Shown: positions 1 to 7,919 of the stretch, piece by piece
How positions within the stretch are numbered: the stretch's first letter is position 1
How the letters are laid out: every line of letters starts with the position of its first letter
Made by a program: the position numbers and the translations under genes
Origin: Amoebidium appalachense
Taxonomy: Eukaryota > Ichthyosporea
Direction: 5' to 3'
Length of the DNA stretch: 45,831 bases
NCBI GenBank assembly: GCA_963693365.1
Contig: CAVNZM010000036.1
Span: 1-45,831, forward strand
Notes under the pieces: generated by a model
Databases searched by the model: none
What the model was told of the DNA's origin: nothing
The model's input: only the letters and a program-made list of their open reading frames with translations

Positions 1-938
1 GGATACGAAGCTAATTTGGAGTCGGCTTCGCCGACCGTCTTGAGCCATCCAACATTATCCTTGGTCGAGTAGTAGAAAGACTTGCAATTTGGGTCTGCGA
101 CGCACGCAATCTTCACTTCGTCCACCGATCCCTTTATCGACCGAATATCGCTACCGGCGTGTCCGACATCCAATCGCTGCACCCAATTGGGTCCGGACAC
201 CGGCTGGCCCGACTGCCAGAGCACGGTGCCGTTGGCGTCCCGCACGTAGGCGACGCCGTCGTTCTCCATTGTCAGGACCGCCGTGCCCACCTTCCCCTTG
301 CGGTAGGTGTTTGACGCCCATATGACCGCACCCTTTGCGTCGTACACCACCAGATTGTTGTCTTCCTGCATGACGAGGGAGTAGGGCGAGCCATTCTTGT
401 TGATCTTGTTGTGTGCCCAGAGGACCTTGTTGGTGCCGCGTTCGGCGACTATTGTGTTCCCGTCTGCCCCCTGCACCAGTTGGTACCGACCGTCGGGCGA
501 CACGACCTTCTCCCTGGTTGTGCTGGGCGCCACGATCTTGTTGCCGTTTCCCAGCATGCTCATGGCCGGCGGATCTTCCTTCTTTACGACAACGGTGGGG
601 GCGTTGGGGCAGGTGGGACAGTCGGGGCACTTCTCCTTGGGGGGGCAGGTCGGGCAGGTCGGGCACGTGGGGCACTTTGTGGGGGCCAGGGTGGGGCACG
701 TCGGACAGGTGGGGCAATCCGGGCACTTCTTTTCGGGGGGGCAGACCGGACAGCTGTTGCATATGCCGCAGGGGCGCCTGCACTTGAGGGTGGTGATGTA
801 GCGGATAAAGCGGGGCCTGTTGGCGTCGTACATGACGATGAGGACGAACAGGGCACACAGGCACCACACCCAGGTAGACACGCTGGGGCGGCGAGGGAAA
901 ACCTGGGACGGAGGCAAGTCCATTTGGTAGAACCACAT
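1..938 (-). CDS. Membrane-anchored Cys-rich bulb-type lectin, C-terminus beyond window
   Basis: The frame is open from an ATG at 938 to the window edge (312 codons), so the C-terminus is missing. One hydrophobic segment at residues ~22-37 suggests a type II membrane anchor. Residues 53-110 hold 16 cysteines, mostly in a CPxC rhythm (CPTCPTCP). Residues ~145-245 look like a bulb-type mannose-binding lectin (B_lectin): QEDNNLVVY (191-199) is close to the canonical QxDxNxVxY sugar-binding motif, with more degenerate repeats on either side. Residues ~257-300 (GSVDEVKIACVADPNC, then a Trp-Leu-Lys) resemble a PAN/apple domain. A role as a surface or virion-exposed carbohydrate-binding protein is inferred. 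Its downstream end cannot be judged. Confidence 0.72.
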   Translation of the reverse strand, partial: MWFYQMDLPPSQVFPRRPSVSTWVWCLCALFVLIVMYDANRPRFIRYITTLKCRRPCGICNSCPVCPPEKKCPDCPTCPTCPTLAPTKCPTCPTCPTCPPKEKCPDCPTCPNAPTVVVKKEDPPAMSMLGNGNKIVAPSTTREKVVSPDGRYQLVQGADGNTIVAERGTNKVLWAHNKINKNGSPYSLVMQEDNNLVVYDAKGAVIWASNTYRKGKVGTAVLTMENDGVAYVRDANGTVLWQSGQPVSGPNWVQRLDVGHAGSDIRSIKGSVDEVKIACVADPNCKSFYYSTKDNVGWLKTVGEADSKLASY

Positions 939-969
939 GAAAATCGCACACAGTCCTGTTTGGCAAGCT

Positions 970-1377
970 TTATTTGAGCGGCTCGCGGCGCAGCGCGGAT
1001 GCCACGCGGGCGGTCCAGGCGCACCTGCCACGCAAGTTCGCGGCGAAGGCCTCGTATGGAAGCGTCTGTGAGAACCACTCGCCCTTGTTAACGTCCCAGT
1101 AGCGGAGCCCGTTTTTCCTCGATACGTGGACCCGGGGGCAGCTGCGGCAGTCCGGGACGGTTTCGCTGTCGGCGTCGAAGCCCTCGGCGAGGTACTTGTC
1201 GTACAGCGCCTGTCCGCACGTGATTGCGTCACAGCCCGCGTAGGGTCCAGGGTCGGGCAGTGGACGACCTTCCATGGCCGCACGCAACGATCGCCACCCC
1301 GACGCCACCCGGTGCCGAGCCGCGATTGCAGCAAACGTCAGCGCGCATAGGACACACACAACCAGTACCAGATACAT
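970..1377 (-). CDS. Small secreted or membrane protein, unknown function
   Basis: This is a 135-residue protein. A GTG lies one codon upstream, but the ATG at 1377 is the natural start. Residues 1-20 are strongly hydrophobic and could be a signal peptide or N-terminal anchor. The rest is soluble, with cysteine pairs (GCDAITCG and CRSCP) and a basic C-terminus. It lies on the same strand directly upstream of the lectin gene, with about 30 nt between them, so the two may be co-expressed surface proteins. I do not recognise the family. Confidence 0.6.
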   Translation of the reverse strand: MYLVLVVCVLCALTFAAIAARHRVASGWRSLRAAMEGRPLPDPGPYAGCDAITCGQALYDKYLAEGFDADSETVPDCRSCPRVHVSRKNGLRYWDVNKGEWFSQTLPYEAFAANLRGRCAWTARVASALRREPLK

Positions 1378-1423
1378 CACTGTGAGACACCAGCATTACG
1401 TCCAACCCCAAGACCGCGAGCGG

Positions 1424-2782
1424 CTATTTGATCCCAACTAGGACGGTGAAGCGACCGCCGACCCTGTACCCCATCTCATCCACGACGGCCACGCGCAGCC
1501 CCTCGACGTGCTCGAGCGACGTGGCGATCTGCGGCGACGCCTGTAGGTCTTCGCTGATGCCGCAGGCGGCGCCGTGGACACCCGCGGACACGATGCGGCC
1601 CTGCAGGCTTGTCTCGCCGTGCATGACGTTGACCAGCAGCGCGCCCCGAGGCGCCAGGGGAGGCGTGGACCCGACGATGCACTGGATGTTGTCTGCGGCG
1701 CAGGGAAGCTGTTGGTCGCCTTCGGCCACGGGGGCGTGGTCGCGGCCGTCGAAGTACCTTGCAAGCGGGGGCAACCCGCTGGTGAGGCTGTGACTGACGT
1801 GGCCGCCGACCTCGAAACCCAGGACGCGCGCAAGGCCGCGTGGGACATCGAGGGTGAACGTAGGGACAGTTGCATATGGGGCCCAGTGCTTGACGACGTC
1901 GGGTGTGAGTGTCTTGTGGTGGTGGATGCTGATGACCAGGCGATCGGGAATCGCCAGCTGCGACGGGGACATAAACGAGTAGAGCGTGTGGTGGAACGGC
2001 CACTTGAAGCGGTTGTGGGGGTCACGCTCGTTTGCCAGCTCTCGCCATGCCCAAGGGTTCTCCCGATAGTGTATCTGCGCCAGCTGCAGCACCTCGTGGG
2101 CCAGGTGATCGGCGGGGCCCGAAGTGCGCGGCGCCCACCTGTCCTTTGCGAGGAAGTCTTCTTGGCGGGTCCATGCCTCGCCATTGCGCTCGGCGGCGGC
2201 CTTGATGACGGCCGTGTGTGTGACCTTTGCGTAGTACGGGACTGCATCCGGGAACACGTCGAGGAGGTCTGCGATGTCATCGATGTTATACGAGGGCTTG
2301 TAGCAATCGGCGATGGCCTGATCTAGACGGGCCTCCAGTTCAGCGCACAGGGCGCCGATTGTATAGTGCCCGACCGGCAGGTAGATGTCTGCAGTCGAAC
2401 GTGCCCACGAGCCCGGGTGGCGGCCATCTGGCGAGTCGAGGAACGACAGCCCCAGCACCAATCTGTTGGAGCCCTCTGACACGTCGTACACGGAATGCAC
2501 CCTTGCGCCCTCGACGCGAACACCGTGGACCGAGCGGGGAGCGGAGAACTCTATCTTCAGCGGGCCACCATGTGTGTCGCCGCTGACAAAGTGGTATCGC
2601 CAGGGAGCCTGGGACGCTTGGGTCGGGGCGGGTGAGCTCCGGGCGGAGGCATCGCCTACCACTGATGTGCGGGACGGGGTTGGAAGTGCGGGTCCGTGGG
2701 GAAAGGCCCGTCGTGCCATGGCGGCGGAGAAGTCGATGTGTGAAGCCATGTCGTCGAGAATACGGGAGCGCGCCTTCGACAT
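1424..2782 (-). CDS. Candidate virion structural protein (minor capsid/penton-like), 452 aa
   Basis: A long intact ORF from an ATG at 2782. The N-terminal ~60 residues are Ser/Pro/Ala-rich. Later segments include a YTIGALCAELEARLDQAI stretch, a TLDVPRGLARVLGFEVG stretch and a terminal GGRFTVLVG. A 'Y-T-I...L...L' helix, an 'LGF' motif and a C-terminal 'G-R-[YF]-T-V' strand are features I associate with minor-capsid or penton-like jelly-roll proteins of eukaryotic dsDNA viruses. This is a motif impression, not an alignment. The 718-residue protein at 22.5-24.7 kb ends in a similar GRYTVVVRF strand. No signal peptide or membrane segment is seen. The gene itself is well supported; the role is tentative. 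Confidence 0.7.
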   Translation of the reverse strand: MSKARSRILDDMASHIDFSAAMARRAFPHGPALPTPSRTSVVGDASARSSPAPTQASQAPWRYHFVSGDTHGGPLKIEFSAPRSVHGVRVEGARVHSVYDVSEGSNRLVLGLSFLDSPDGRHPGSWARSTADIYLPVGHYTIGALCAELEARLDQAIADCYKPSYNIDDIADLLDVFPDAVPYYAKVTHTAVIKAAAERNGEAWTRQEDFLAKDRWAPRTSGPADHLAHEVLQLAQIHYRENPWAWRELANERDPHNRFKWPFHHTLYSFMSPSQLAIPDRLVISIHHHKTLTPDVVKHWAPYATVPTFTLDVPRGLARVLGFEVGGHVSHSLTSGLPPLARYFDGRDHAPVAEGDQQLPCAADNIQCIVGSTPPLAPRGALLVNVMHGETSLQGRIVSAGVHGAACGISEDLQASPQIATSLEHVEGLRVAVVDEMGYRVGGRFTVLVGIK

Positions 2783-2807
2783 CCTACAGGTGGGTGAGCA
2801 TAAAAGC

Positions 2808-3176
2808 TCAGTCCATGACTGTGCAGTTGCACTGCCAACGGGCCTTGGGTCCCGGGGCAGAAGGTGCGGGCGTCATGCTGGGTGGCCACACCAAAGTCTC
2901 GGGGGTAGTGGTGGGGGTGGCTGGGGACGGGGTGACGTCATCCTCGGAGGAAATCTGTGTCCCGGAGCCACTGGCGGGGAAGTCGAGTGGGACCTCATCG
3001 TCTGTCGGCGCGGGGATGCCGGGGGGCCAGACCGCAGGTGCGGTTTCAGCGACGGCCTCGGTGGCTGCGAGACTGGACGCGGGGCCGGTACTTTGGTATA
3101 TGCACTGTGGGGCAGCGAACGACCCGACGGCAAGGGCGAAGACGGCGTAGAGGTTGTTGAGCATTACTTGTAGCAT
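2808..3176 (-). CDS. Secreted Pro/Thr-rich protein, unknown function
   Basis: This is a 122-residue ORF; a second in-frame ATG at 3164 may be the true start. Residues ~5-22 form a signal-peptide-like hydrophobic stretch ending in SFAAP. The remainder is rich in Pro, Thr, Ser and acidic residues, resembling a glycosylated stalk, and it ends with a short CNC segment. Opposite-strand ORFs also cover this interval, but only this frame has a coherent export signal and mucin-like composition. An AT-rich stretch lies just upstream (TATAAAATTC on the + strand). The function is unknown. Confidence 0.5.
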   Translation of the reverse strand: MLQVMLNNLYAVFALAVGSFAAPQCIYQSTGPASSLAATEAVAETAPAVWPPGIPAPTDDEVPLDFPASGSGTQISSEDDVTPSPATPTTTPETLVWPPSMTPAPSAPGPKARWQCNCTVMD

Positions 3177-3184
3177 ATAAAATT

Positions 3185-3781
3185 CTAGGCGCCGCGGAGG
3201 TCCAAGACGGCAAGAAACAACGTTATGGCAGGGAACGGGAACATGTCAAGACAGAGCCTGAAGTGCCAGAACCGCGCGATGCATATCGCAACATTGACAC
3301 CCCGAAATCCATATTGGACGCCGAGGTCGTCCGTGTAGACAAACCACGAGGGCATCGGGATGATTGGTAAACCGCCCAAGCCAAGCGAAGCGGCCACTCC
3401 CAGTTCGATACGGGCAGTGGGTAGCGAAGCGGGTGACCAATTTGTGTGGTTAGGTGTACGCGCGTTGATTCTTACGTTAGCCAGGCTTGGCCTCGGTAGT
3501 GCGTGTTTCGCGGCGGTCGTGGCTCCGGTCTGTGAATGTATGAAGACAAATTCTGAGGCATCGGCCCTGTCGTTGGTGAACGTGACGACGTTGTGATCCG
3601 GCAAAGCCTTCCAATACATACGCAGATCCCCGACGCGGGTGCACACGTATGGGTCATCCCTCTGCCATGGCAGTGCCATGCCAGTCTGTTGGGTGTCTGC
3701 CAGATCGGGCGGCCAATCAGTTGGTTCGCTCAGCAGAGCCAGTTGCTTGCTAACGTATCGACCTGAATGAAGGATGTGCAT
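3185..3781 (-). CDS. Unknown protein with hydrophobic C-terminus, 198 aa
   Basis: The ORF is intact from an ATG at 3781 to just before the secreted-protein gene (8 nt spacing, same strand). The first two thirds are soluble and of ordinary composition. The last ~40 residues contain a hydrophobic, aromatic stretch (FPFPAITLFLAVLDL) that could anchor it in a membrane. I recognise no motif or family. The codon pattern is coherent and the length is well above chance for this frame. Confidence 0.55.
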   Translation of the reverse strand: MHILHSGRYVSKQLALLSEPTDWPPDLADTQQTGMALPWQRDDPYVCTRVGDLRMYWKALPDHNVVTFTNDRADASEFVFIHSQTGATTAAKHALPRPSLANVRINARTPNHTNWSPASLPTARIELGVAASLGLGGLPIIPMPSWFVYTDDLGVQYGFRGVNVAICIARFWHFRLCLDMFPFPAITLFLAVLDLRGA

Positions 3782-4399
3782 ATCGTGTGGGGGCTAACAA
3801 GACCTAGGCATTTTATTGTGCCACAAGCAAGGGCCAGTGCGTACACGCGTGTGGATCGCTCTGGGTATACTCTGTTCATCTGTTCACGGACATGCAGCCA
3901 TGTTGTGGCCGCCGCAGATGCCTTGCCCGGCAAGCTTTATTAACGAATTGTTGCCACGCGAGACGCGGGCGATGGCAAAGAACAACCAATCATACGGTCA
4001 AGACATACCCATGTACCTACTCCAATCGTCCAACCTTGAATATGCCAAGTCCGAGCCATGTCGGACGCGCAAAACAACCGGCGAAACCTACACAGTCAAA
4101 CCCGGAAAGAGATCTAACATCAAAACCCAAAACGATGTTCCCCACGGGGAGACTACTACTTCCGCTTTTTCAGAATGGTTAATAGACGCATGCATACGAG
4201 TGACATCCAACTAGGCACTCCAAGTGCAAAAAGGGGTGCTGGTGATACGGCCAATCGGGGCGATGGGATGCAATCCACGCCCCCCGAAATGTGAGCGTCT
4301 GTAAAGGGCGGCGGAAATGCTATATGCAGATGAAGTGGGTGACCTCCAAACTCGTCGATTGCGTTCACCAGACGTATGTGGGCTGTGCCTTGATCTCTG
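3782..4399. other. Gap of ~620 nt without a convincing gene
   Basis: A weak + strand ORF starts with ATG at 3900 and ends at 4214 (104 residues, no recognised motif). On the - strand, a reading frame from about 4400 down to 4156 looks protein-like; it has hydrophobic patches and ends in Leu-Lys-Lys-Arg-Lys. It could be the C-terminal part of the upstream gene (4400-4948) after a frame break near 4400. The end of that upstream gene is low-complexity (Thr/Pro/His), which fits a shifted frame. Neither reading is secure. Confidence 0.25.
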
Positions 4400-4948
4400 T
4401 CAAGCGGTGATGGTAGTGGGATGTGGGGTGGTCGGAGTGTTAGCGGTGTGTTTTTTTGTCTCGTGTGTGGGTTCGTCGTGAGGGAGTCTCGCCAATTCCG
4501 CGATTGTGCGCACCTTCGGGGTATTCCAAGTACAATACTTGTCGGCGATTTGGAAGATGGCGTGATTGGCGTCTTGCATGCATGGAACCGTGATAACACC
4601 CACCACGGAGACAACCGAGACAAGTCGGGCGAGTTGTGACACAAGCGAGGCGTCCTCCTTCCGCAATAAAAATCTCATCAGGACGTGTCGCATTGGACGC
4701 AGTAGACTGAAATCCACCTCTGATATCAGGGCTTGGACACACTCCTTGCAGAATGCGGCATGGCTATTCAGCATATCGACATCCACCCCGTCGATGGCCG
4801 ACGACACGACAACCAAGTCCGGGTTGTCGTCGAACGACCCATAATAAGACTTTACTTCGTCTGTGATACACTTGATGTACCTTGTTCTGTGCTCCGCAGG
4901 AAGTGTGGCGGGCAGACCATAGAAACTCCGGAAACCGGAGTTCGACAT
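4400..4948 (-). CDS. Unknown protein, 182 aa, possibly frame-broken at its C-terminus
   Basis: The first ATG of this frame is at 4948 (protein begins MSNSGFRSFYG); a TTG lies four codons upstream. A TATA-like box (GGTATAAAG on the - strand, 5028-5036) sits about 80 nt upstream, a good distance for a Pol II-type promoter. Residues ~110-135 form a hydrophobic Val/Leu/Ile segment. The last ~20 residues turn Thr/Pro/His-rich, while another frame continues downstream with more protein-like composition, hinting at an indel near 4400. No family is recognised. Confidence 0.5.
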   Translation of the reverse strand: MSNSGFRSFYGLPATLPAEHRTRYIKCITDEVKSYYGSFDDNPDLVVVSSAIDGVDVDMLNSHAAFCKECVQALISEVDFSLLRPMRHVLMRFLLRKEDASLVSQLARLVSVVSVVGVITVPCMQDANHAIFQIADKYCTWNTPKVRTIAELARLPHDEPTHETKKHTANTPTTPHPTTITA

Positions 4949-5027
4949 CGTGATTCGCAAAACTAGAAACGTATTCTGGTTTGAGTCGAATGGATGAATA
5001 ATGAAGCATTGTGTATGTGTCGTTCCT

Positions 5028-5036
5028 CTTTATACC
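5028..5036 (-). promoter_or_regulatory. TATA box upstream of the 4400-4948 gene
   Basis: GGTATAAAG on the - strand, about 80 nt before the ATG at 4948. It matches the TATA-like boxes upstream of the BRO-like genes. Confidence 0.45.
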
Positions 5037-5240
5037 ATTTGATTCAGATGCGCATAAGCAAATGCAAATGATTGGTGTATGATGGCGTTATGTGTGCTGA
5101 TGTAACCAATCGCTGCTCTCCATCCGCATGAATTCCTAGTGTGTGGTATGAGCTCACTTAATCAGGAACCAATGAAAAACGCCCAATTGGATTGTAGTGT
5201 TTACATCTACAATTCGCATCAAATTTGATAATGATTTGCG

Positions 5241-5454
5241 CCCAATCAACAACGGCGACTCAAAATTCGGGATGATTCAAAACGGCGACTCAAAATTAGG
5301 CGTGTCTCACCTTACGCCCAATCATTCAAAACGGCGACTCAAAATAAGGCGTGTCTCATCTTACGCCCAATCATTCAAAACGGCGACTCACCTTACGCCC
5401 AATCATTCAAAACGGCGACTCACCTTACGCCCAATCATCCAAAACGGCGACTCA
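5241..5454. repeat. Tandem repeat array with core ACGGCGACTCA, six copies
   Basis: The 11-nt core ACGGCGACTCA starts at 5252, 5282, 5331, 5380, 5412 and 5444, giving spacings of 30, 49, 49, 32 and 32 nt. The 49- and 32-nt units share CTTACGCCCAATCATTCAAA ahead of the core; the longer unit adds an AAAATTAGGCGTGTCT-type spacer. Each unit contains a CCAAT. No ORF explains the array, since the ORFs crossing it are short and repetitive. It could be a protein-binding enhancer or origin-like array, or a plain minisatellite. Confidence 0.85.
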
Positions 5455-5793
5455 AAATTCGGGATCTTCTACGTCGTGGATGTTTGCACAAGGAACACCT
5501 ACCTCACCGGGCCCCACATTGAAACCACACCTTTTCTGGGGTTCGTTTGGTTTTAAGATCGGTTGAGTGTTCGTCGGAAATGACCGTGCCTGTCTGTGTG
5601 TGTCTGTTACTTTGTGTGGGTACCAAATATAATATCTGGTCCTCCATGCCGTCCTGTACCGTTGTCCGTTTTGTGTGTCTCTTCTTGGCCTCCGTCTGTG
5701 TCTTGCTTTTTTATGGCGCTTTTTTCGCTTTTGTTTTGGGCCTGGGCGTCTGTGCCGTTGGCGCTCGGTGTGTGTTTTCCGTCGTCTAGCCAT
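5452..5793 (-). CDS. Possible small highly basic protein
   Basis: The start ATG at 5793 sits in a good eukaryotic context (ACCATGG); another in-frame ATG lies two codons upstream. The protein is 113 residues. Its first half is dominated by Arg, Lys and His (RRRK, KQKRKKRHKK), as in a DNA- or RNA-binding tail. The second half is unremarkable. A TATA-like TTATAATC lies shortly upstream on the same strand. The low-complexity composition and lack of a recognised family leave real doubt whether it is coding. Confidence 0.28.
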   Translation of the reverse strand: MARRRKTHTERQRHRRPGPKQKRKKRHKKARHRRRPRRDTQNGQRYRTAWRTRYYIWYPHKVTDTHRQARSFPTNTQPILKPNEPQKRCGFNVGPGEVGVPCANIHDVEDPEF

Positions 5794-5879
5794 GGTCATT
5801 GCATATGATTATAAGACCCCGATGGTCTCTATTGGCGGAAAGGTGCGGTCTTTGTGTAGGTAATGGGCTCCAATTTTTT

Positions 5880-6062
5880 TCCCAGCACTGCCAAAGTTTG
5901 TACTGATTACCGAAGAGGTCACAGGGCATGACAAGCCCGATGAGACAAGTATGCACGTGGTTTGTCCTACGAAGCTTTTGGTGAATGAGGCGACAACCAA
6001 GCCCATGGAACCACGTGCACTTGTATGCGGCCCGTGGGCAACCATGGGCCTCTGCCGGTATA
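5880..6062. other. Non-coding segment with nested inverted repeats
   Basis: No convincing gene lies here. TGCACGTGGTT (5952-5962) pairs with AACCACGTGCA (6009-6019), an 11-bp perfect inverted repeat. GCCCATGG (6001-6008) pairs with CCATGGGC (6042-6049). These stems abut the dispersed repeat copy at 6063-6172. The segment could be a structured RNA or a palindromic DNA site. Confidence 0.6.
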
Positions 6063-6172
6063 GGCCAAGGTTCTTGTAACCTTGCATGACCATGCCACTA
6101 GCCTAGCTCCTTTCATGACCCGTGCTCGTGTTGGCAAGTTTAGGAAGGGATGGTAGGTTCAACTGTGTCTGT
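6063..6172 (+). repeat. Dispersed ~110-nt structured repeat, copy A
   Basis: The first 41 nt are identical to 26831-26871, and the remainder is clearly similar with scattered substitutions. It contains a hairpin CAAGGTT-CTTGT-AACCTTG (6066-6084). Copy A lacks the outer stem seen around copy B. No ORF is shared between the copies, so the conservation is at the nucleotide level. Confidence 0.8.
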
Positions 6173-6322
6173 ATCTATGTGCCCAGTGCTCTGTAAGTCC
6201 GCGAAGTGAGAACGGTCCCTCGTTTTTCCGTTATGTTTGCTTTGGGAAGTGTGATGGTGACAGCTTGGTGGGGTCTGTGAACACGGCCCGGTCCATGGCC
6301 ATCTATTATCCACGACAGTCTT

Positions 6323-7138
6323 ATGACCGAGCGCTGGGATGTGGTGCGCATCACCACGGAGGACGAGCTGATGGGGTTCATAGAAAGCGCGGACTGGGAT
6401 TTCAAGGACACCCGAATGGCCGTTCCTACAAGGTCAACGACGCGCACAACCAGCGTCAAGAGCATCGTTGTACGGCAAATAGAACGCAGGCGGTGCAACG
6501 TCAACTTCGAGTACGACGACAGCCACCCTGCTTACGACAAAACCATCAGCCCGTTCTGCTTTGAACTCGACCTCAAACCCGACGACGCCGTCGAAGTGGA
6601 CGATAGCGACGAAGACAACGGAGACGAGGCCAACCACGACGCGTACTGGCCTCTCCTGTACACCACCAAACTAACCAGGGATGGCTGGATCTTTTGGAAT
6701 GCAAGCGGCGTGCGCGAACTGGACGGTGTTGTTTCGGCACCACCCGGGGTCTCCCGAAGGCCCTACTGGGTGATGCCGGCGCTCCTTTTCGAGGTCCTCG
6801 TCAGCGTCCCACCCCCCGCCCCGCCCGCCACCCTGCTCGAGGCCGCCTACCGCACCGGGGTCACACACGGGGCGCCTGTGCCGATGGGCCCCGGCGGCAT
6901 GCACGCCGAAGACCTCGGCGCCGCGCTCGCAGACTGGGGCTGGATCGAGCATTTTTTCACGGAGGTCCGTAGGGAAGTCCGCGATTTTTTTGAGTTTACG
7001 GGGCTGCCGGCGCGCGATGCCATATTCGACGCCATCTACGCCCGCAACCGCACGCTCCAGTGGGAAAGCGGGCCCACGTCCGCAATGTCCAACGCGACCC
7101 CCTGGAGCAACGCGGGGGACGTGGGGCATGCGCTTTGA
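6323..7138 (+). CDS. Unknown acidic protein, 271 aa
   Basis: The ORF is intact from ATG 6323. An acidic stretch around residues 90-105 (DDSDEDNGDE) precedes a Trp-rich middle. A Pro-rich linker follows (PPPAPPA, ~160), and then a C-terminal helical half (WGWIEHFFTEVRREVRDFFEF). There is no signal peptide or membrane span. About 120 nt after its stop lie two ATTGG motifs and a TATA box that serve the next gene. No family is recognised. Confidence 0.65.
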   Translation: MTERWDVVRITTEDELMGFIESADWDFKDTRMAVPTRSTTRTTSVKSIVVRQIERRRCNVNFEYDDSHPAYDKTISPFCFELDLKPDDAVEVDDSDEDNGDEANHDAYWPLLYTTKLTRDGWIFWNASGVRELDGVVSAPPGVSRRPYWVMPALLFEVLVSVPPPAPPATLLEAAYRTGVTHGAPVPMGPGGMHAEDLGAALADWGWIEHFFTEVRREVRDFFEFTGLPARDAIFDAIYARNRTLQWESGPTSAMSNATPWSNAGDVGHAL

Positions 7139-7258
7139 TGGGTTATCGCGACCGACATCTGATTGGTCCGCGATCTGCTGTGGCGCAAGGCGATTGGTAG
7201 ATATAAAGTCTCGGGATCTATTGGATCTATTGCGCGCTTTCTATTGGATCCCTAGGGG

Positions 7259-7266
7259 TATAAAAT
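7259..7266 (+). promoter_or_regulatory. TATA box with upstream CCAAT-type motifs for the 7340 gene
   Basis: TATAAAAT, 74 nt before the ATG at 7340. Inverted CCAAT boxes (GATTGGT at 7161 and 7192, ATTGG at 7220 and 7243) precede it. The ATG overlapping the TATA box (7265) would not be in the transcript, which decides the start at 7340. Confidence 0.55.
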
Positions 7267-7339
7267 GCACACCCTCTTCACCACCCGTTTCATTTCAACA
7301 CAGCCGCCACTAGCAGCGCACACCCAAACACACCCAAAA

Positions 7340-7813
7340 ATGTCGGACACACTTCGGCGCCCCGATGCGGATGACGCAGAGAGATGCCCTGCGTTTGCGC
7401 GCTTGACGTTGGCACAGTGCGCAAACAAAACAGGGGGCAAGTGTTCAGCGCACCGCAACTCAAAGCCATGGACGTGCTTCCACCCCGCGTCCGGCGTGCT
7501 CCTCTACAGCGACGGCACCATCAACATCTACCGCGCCTGCAAGGCCCGGGACTACGCCCAGGCCAACATACTGCTCGCCGGCATCAGGGCCGTCCTGGCC
7601 GTCCAGGAGCAGCCCGCCACCGCAGGCGCCGGCGTGCCCGCGCTCGCCGTGTCCACCCCGGGCCCGGCCGCCCCCGCCCCACACTCGCCGCCCGCGACAC
7701 CAGCGGGTGGGGGCGTCGAAATACAGTACTGCGAGGGCACGACCAAGCGTGGCAGGCCCTGCAGGAACAGGGTGAAGGGCACGACCCACTGCCACGTGCA
7801 CACGCGCGAGTAG
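7340..7813 (+). CDS. Protein with C-terminal Cys/His zinc-binding-like motif
   Basis: This is a 157-residue protein starting MSDTLRR; the upstream in-frame ATG at 7265 lies inside the TATA box. The N-terminal third has a Cys/His cluster (CPAFARLTLAQC, then GGKCSAH), the middle is Ala/Pro-rich, and the C-terminus reads YCEGTTKRGRPC followed by THCHVHT. A 'C-x-G-T-T-K-x-G-x-x-C ... C-H-x-H' pattern resembles small zinc-binding domains of the DUF5763 type found in viral and protist proteins. The N-terminal cluster may be a second, diverged copy. An AATAAA polyadenylation-like signal follows at about 7821. Function unknown. Confidence 0.65.
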   Translation: MSDTLRRPDADDAERCPAFARLTLAQCANKTGGKCSAHRNSKPWTCFHPASGVLLYSDGTINIYRACKARDYAQANILLAGIRAVLAVQEQPATAGAGVPALAVSTPGPAAPAPHSPPATPAGGGVEIQYCEGTTKRGRPCRNRVKGTTHCHVHTRE

Positions 7814-7862
7814 ACTTGTTCAATAAAGACCTAAGAGTGGCCCTGGTGGGTTTATTCAAAGA

Positions 7863-7863
<1 letters not shown>

Positions 7864-7917
<54 letters not shown>
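7864..7917. repeat. (GC)n/(TG)n dinucleotide microsatellite
   Basis: A CG-rich dinucleotide run (7864-7878) passes into a long TG run ending at the stop codon of the BRO-like gene on the other strand. It lies in the convergent 3'-3' spacer between two genes. Confidence 0.9.

Positions 7918-7919
<2 letters not shown>

Noticed and set aside
2385-3173. A 262-codon + strand ORF over the 2.4-3.2 kb genes
   Set aside because: Gly/Arg-rich and antisense to two better-supported genes, one of which has a clear signal peptide.
5241-5454. Possible CRISPR array
   Set aside because: Units are fully repetitive, not constant repeats with unique spacers, and the genome is a eukaryotic virus type.
5547-5863. 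Short Cys/Val/Leu-rich + strand ORFs near 5.6-5.8 kb
   Set aside because: Low-complexity products of T/G-rich DNA opposite a basic ORF; no start context or motif.
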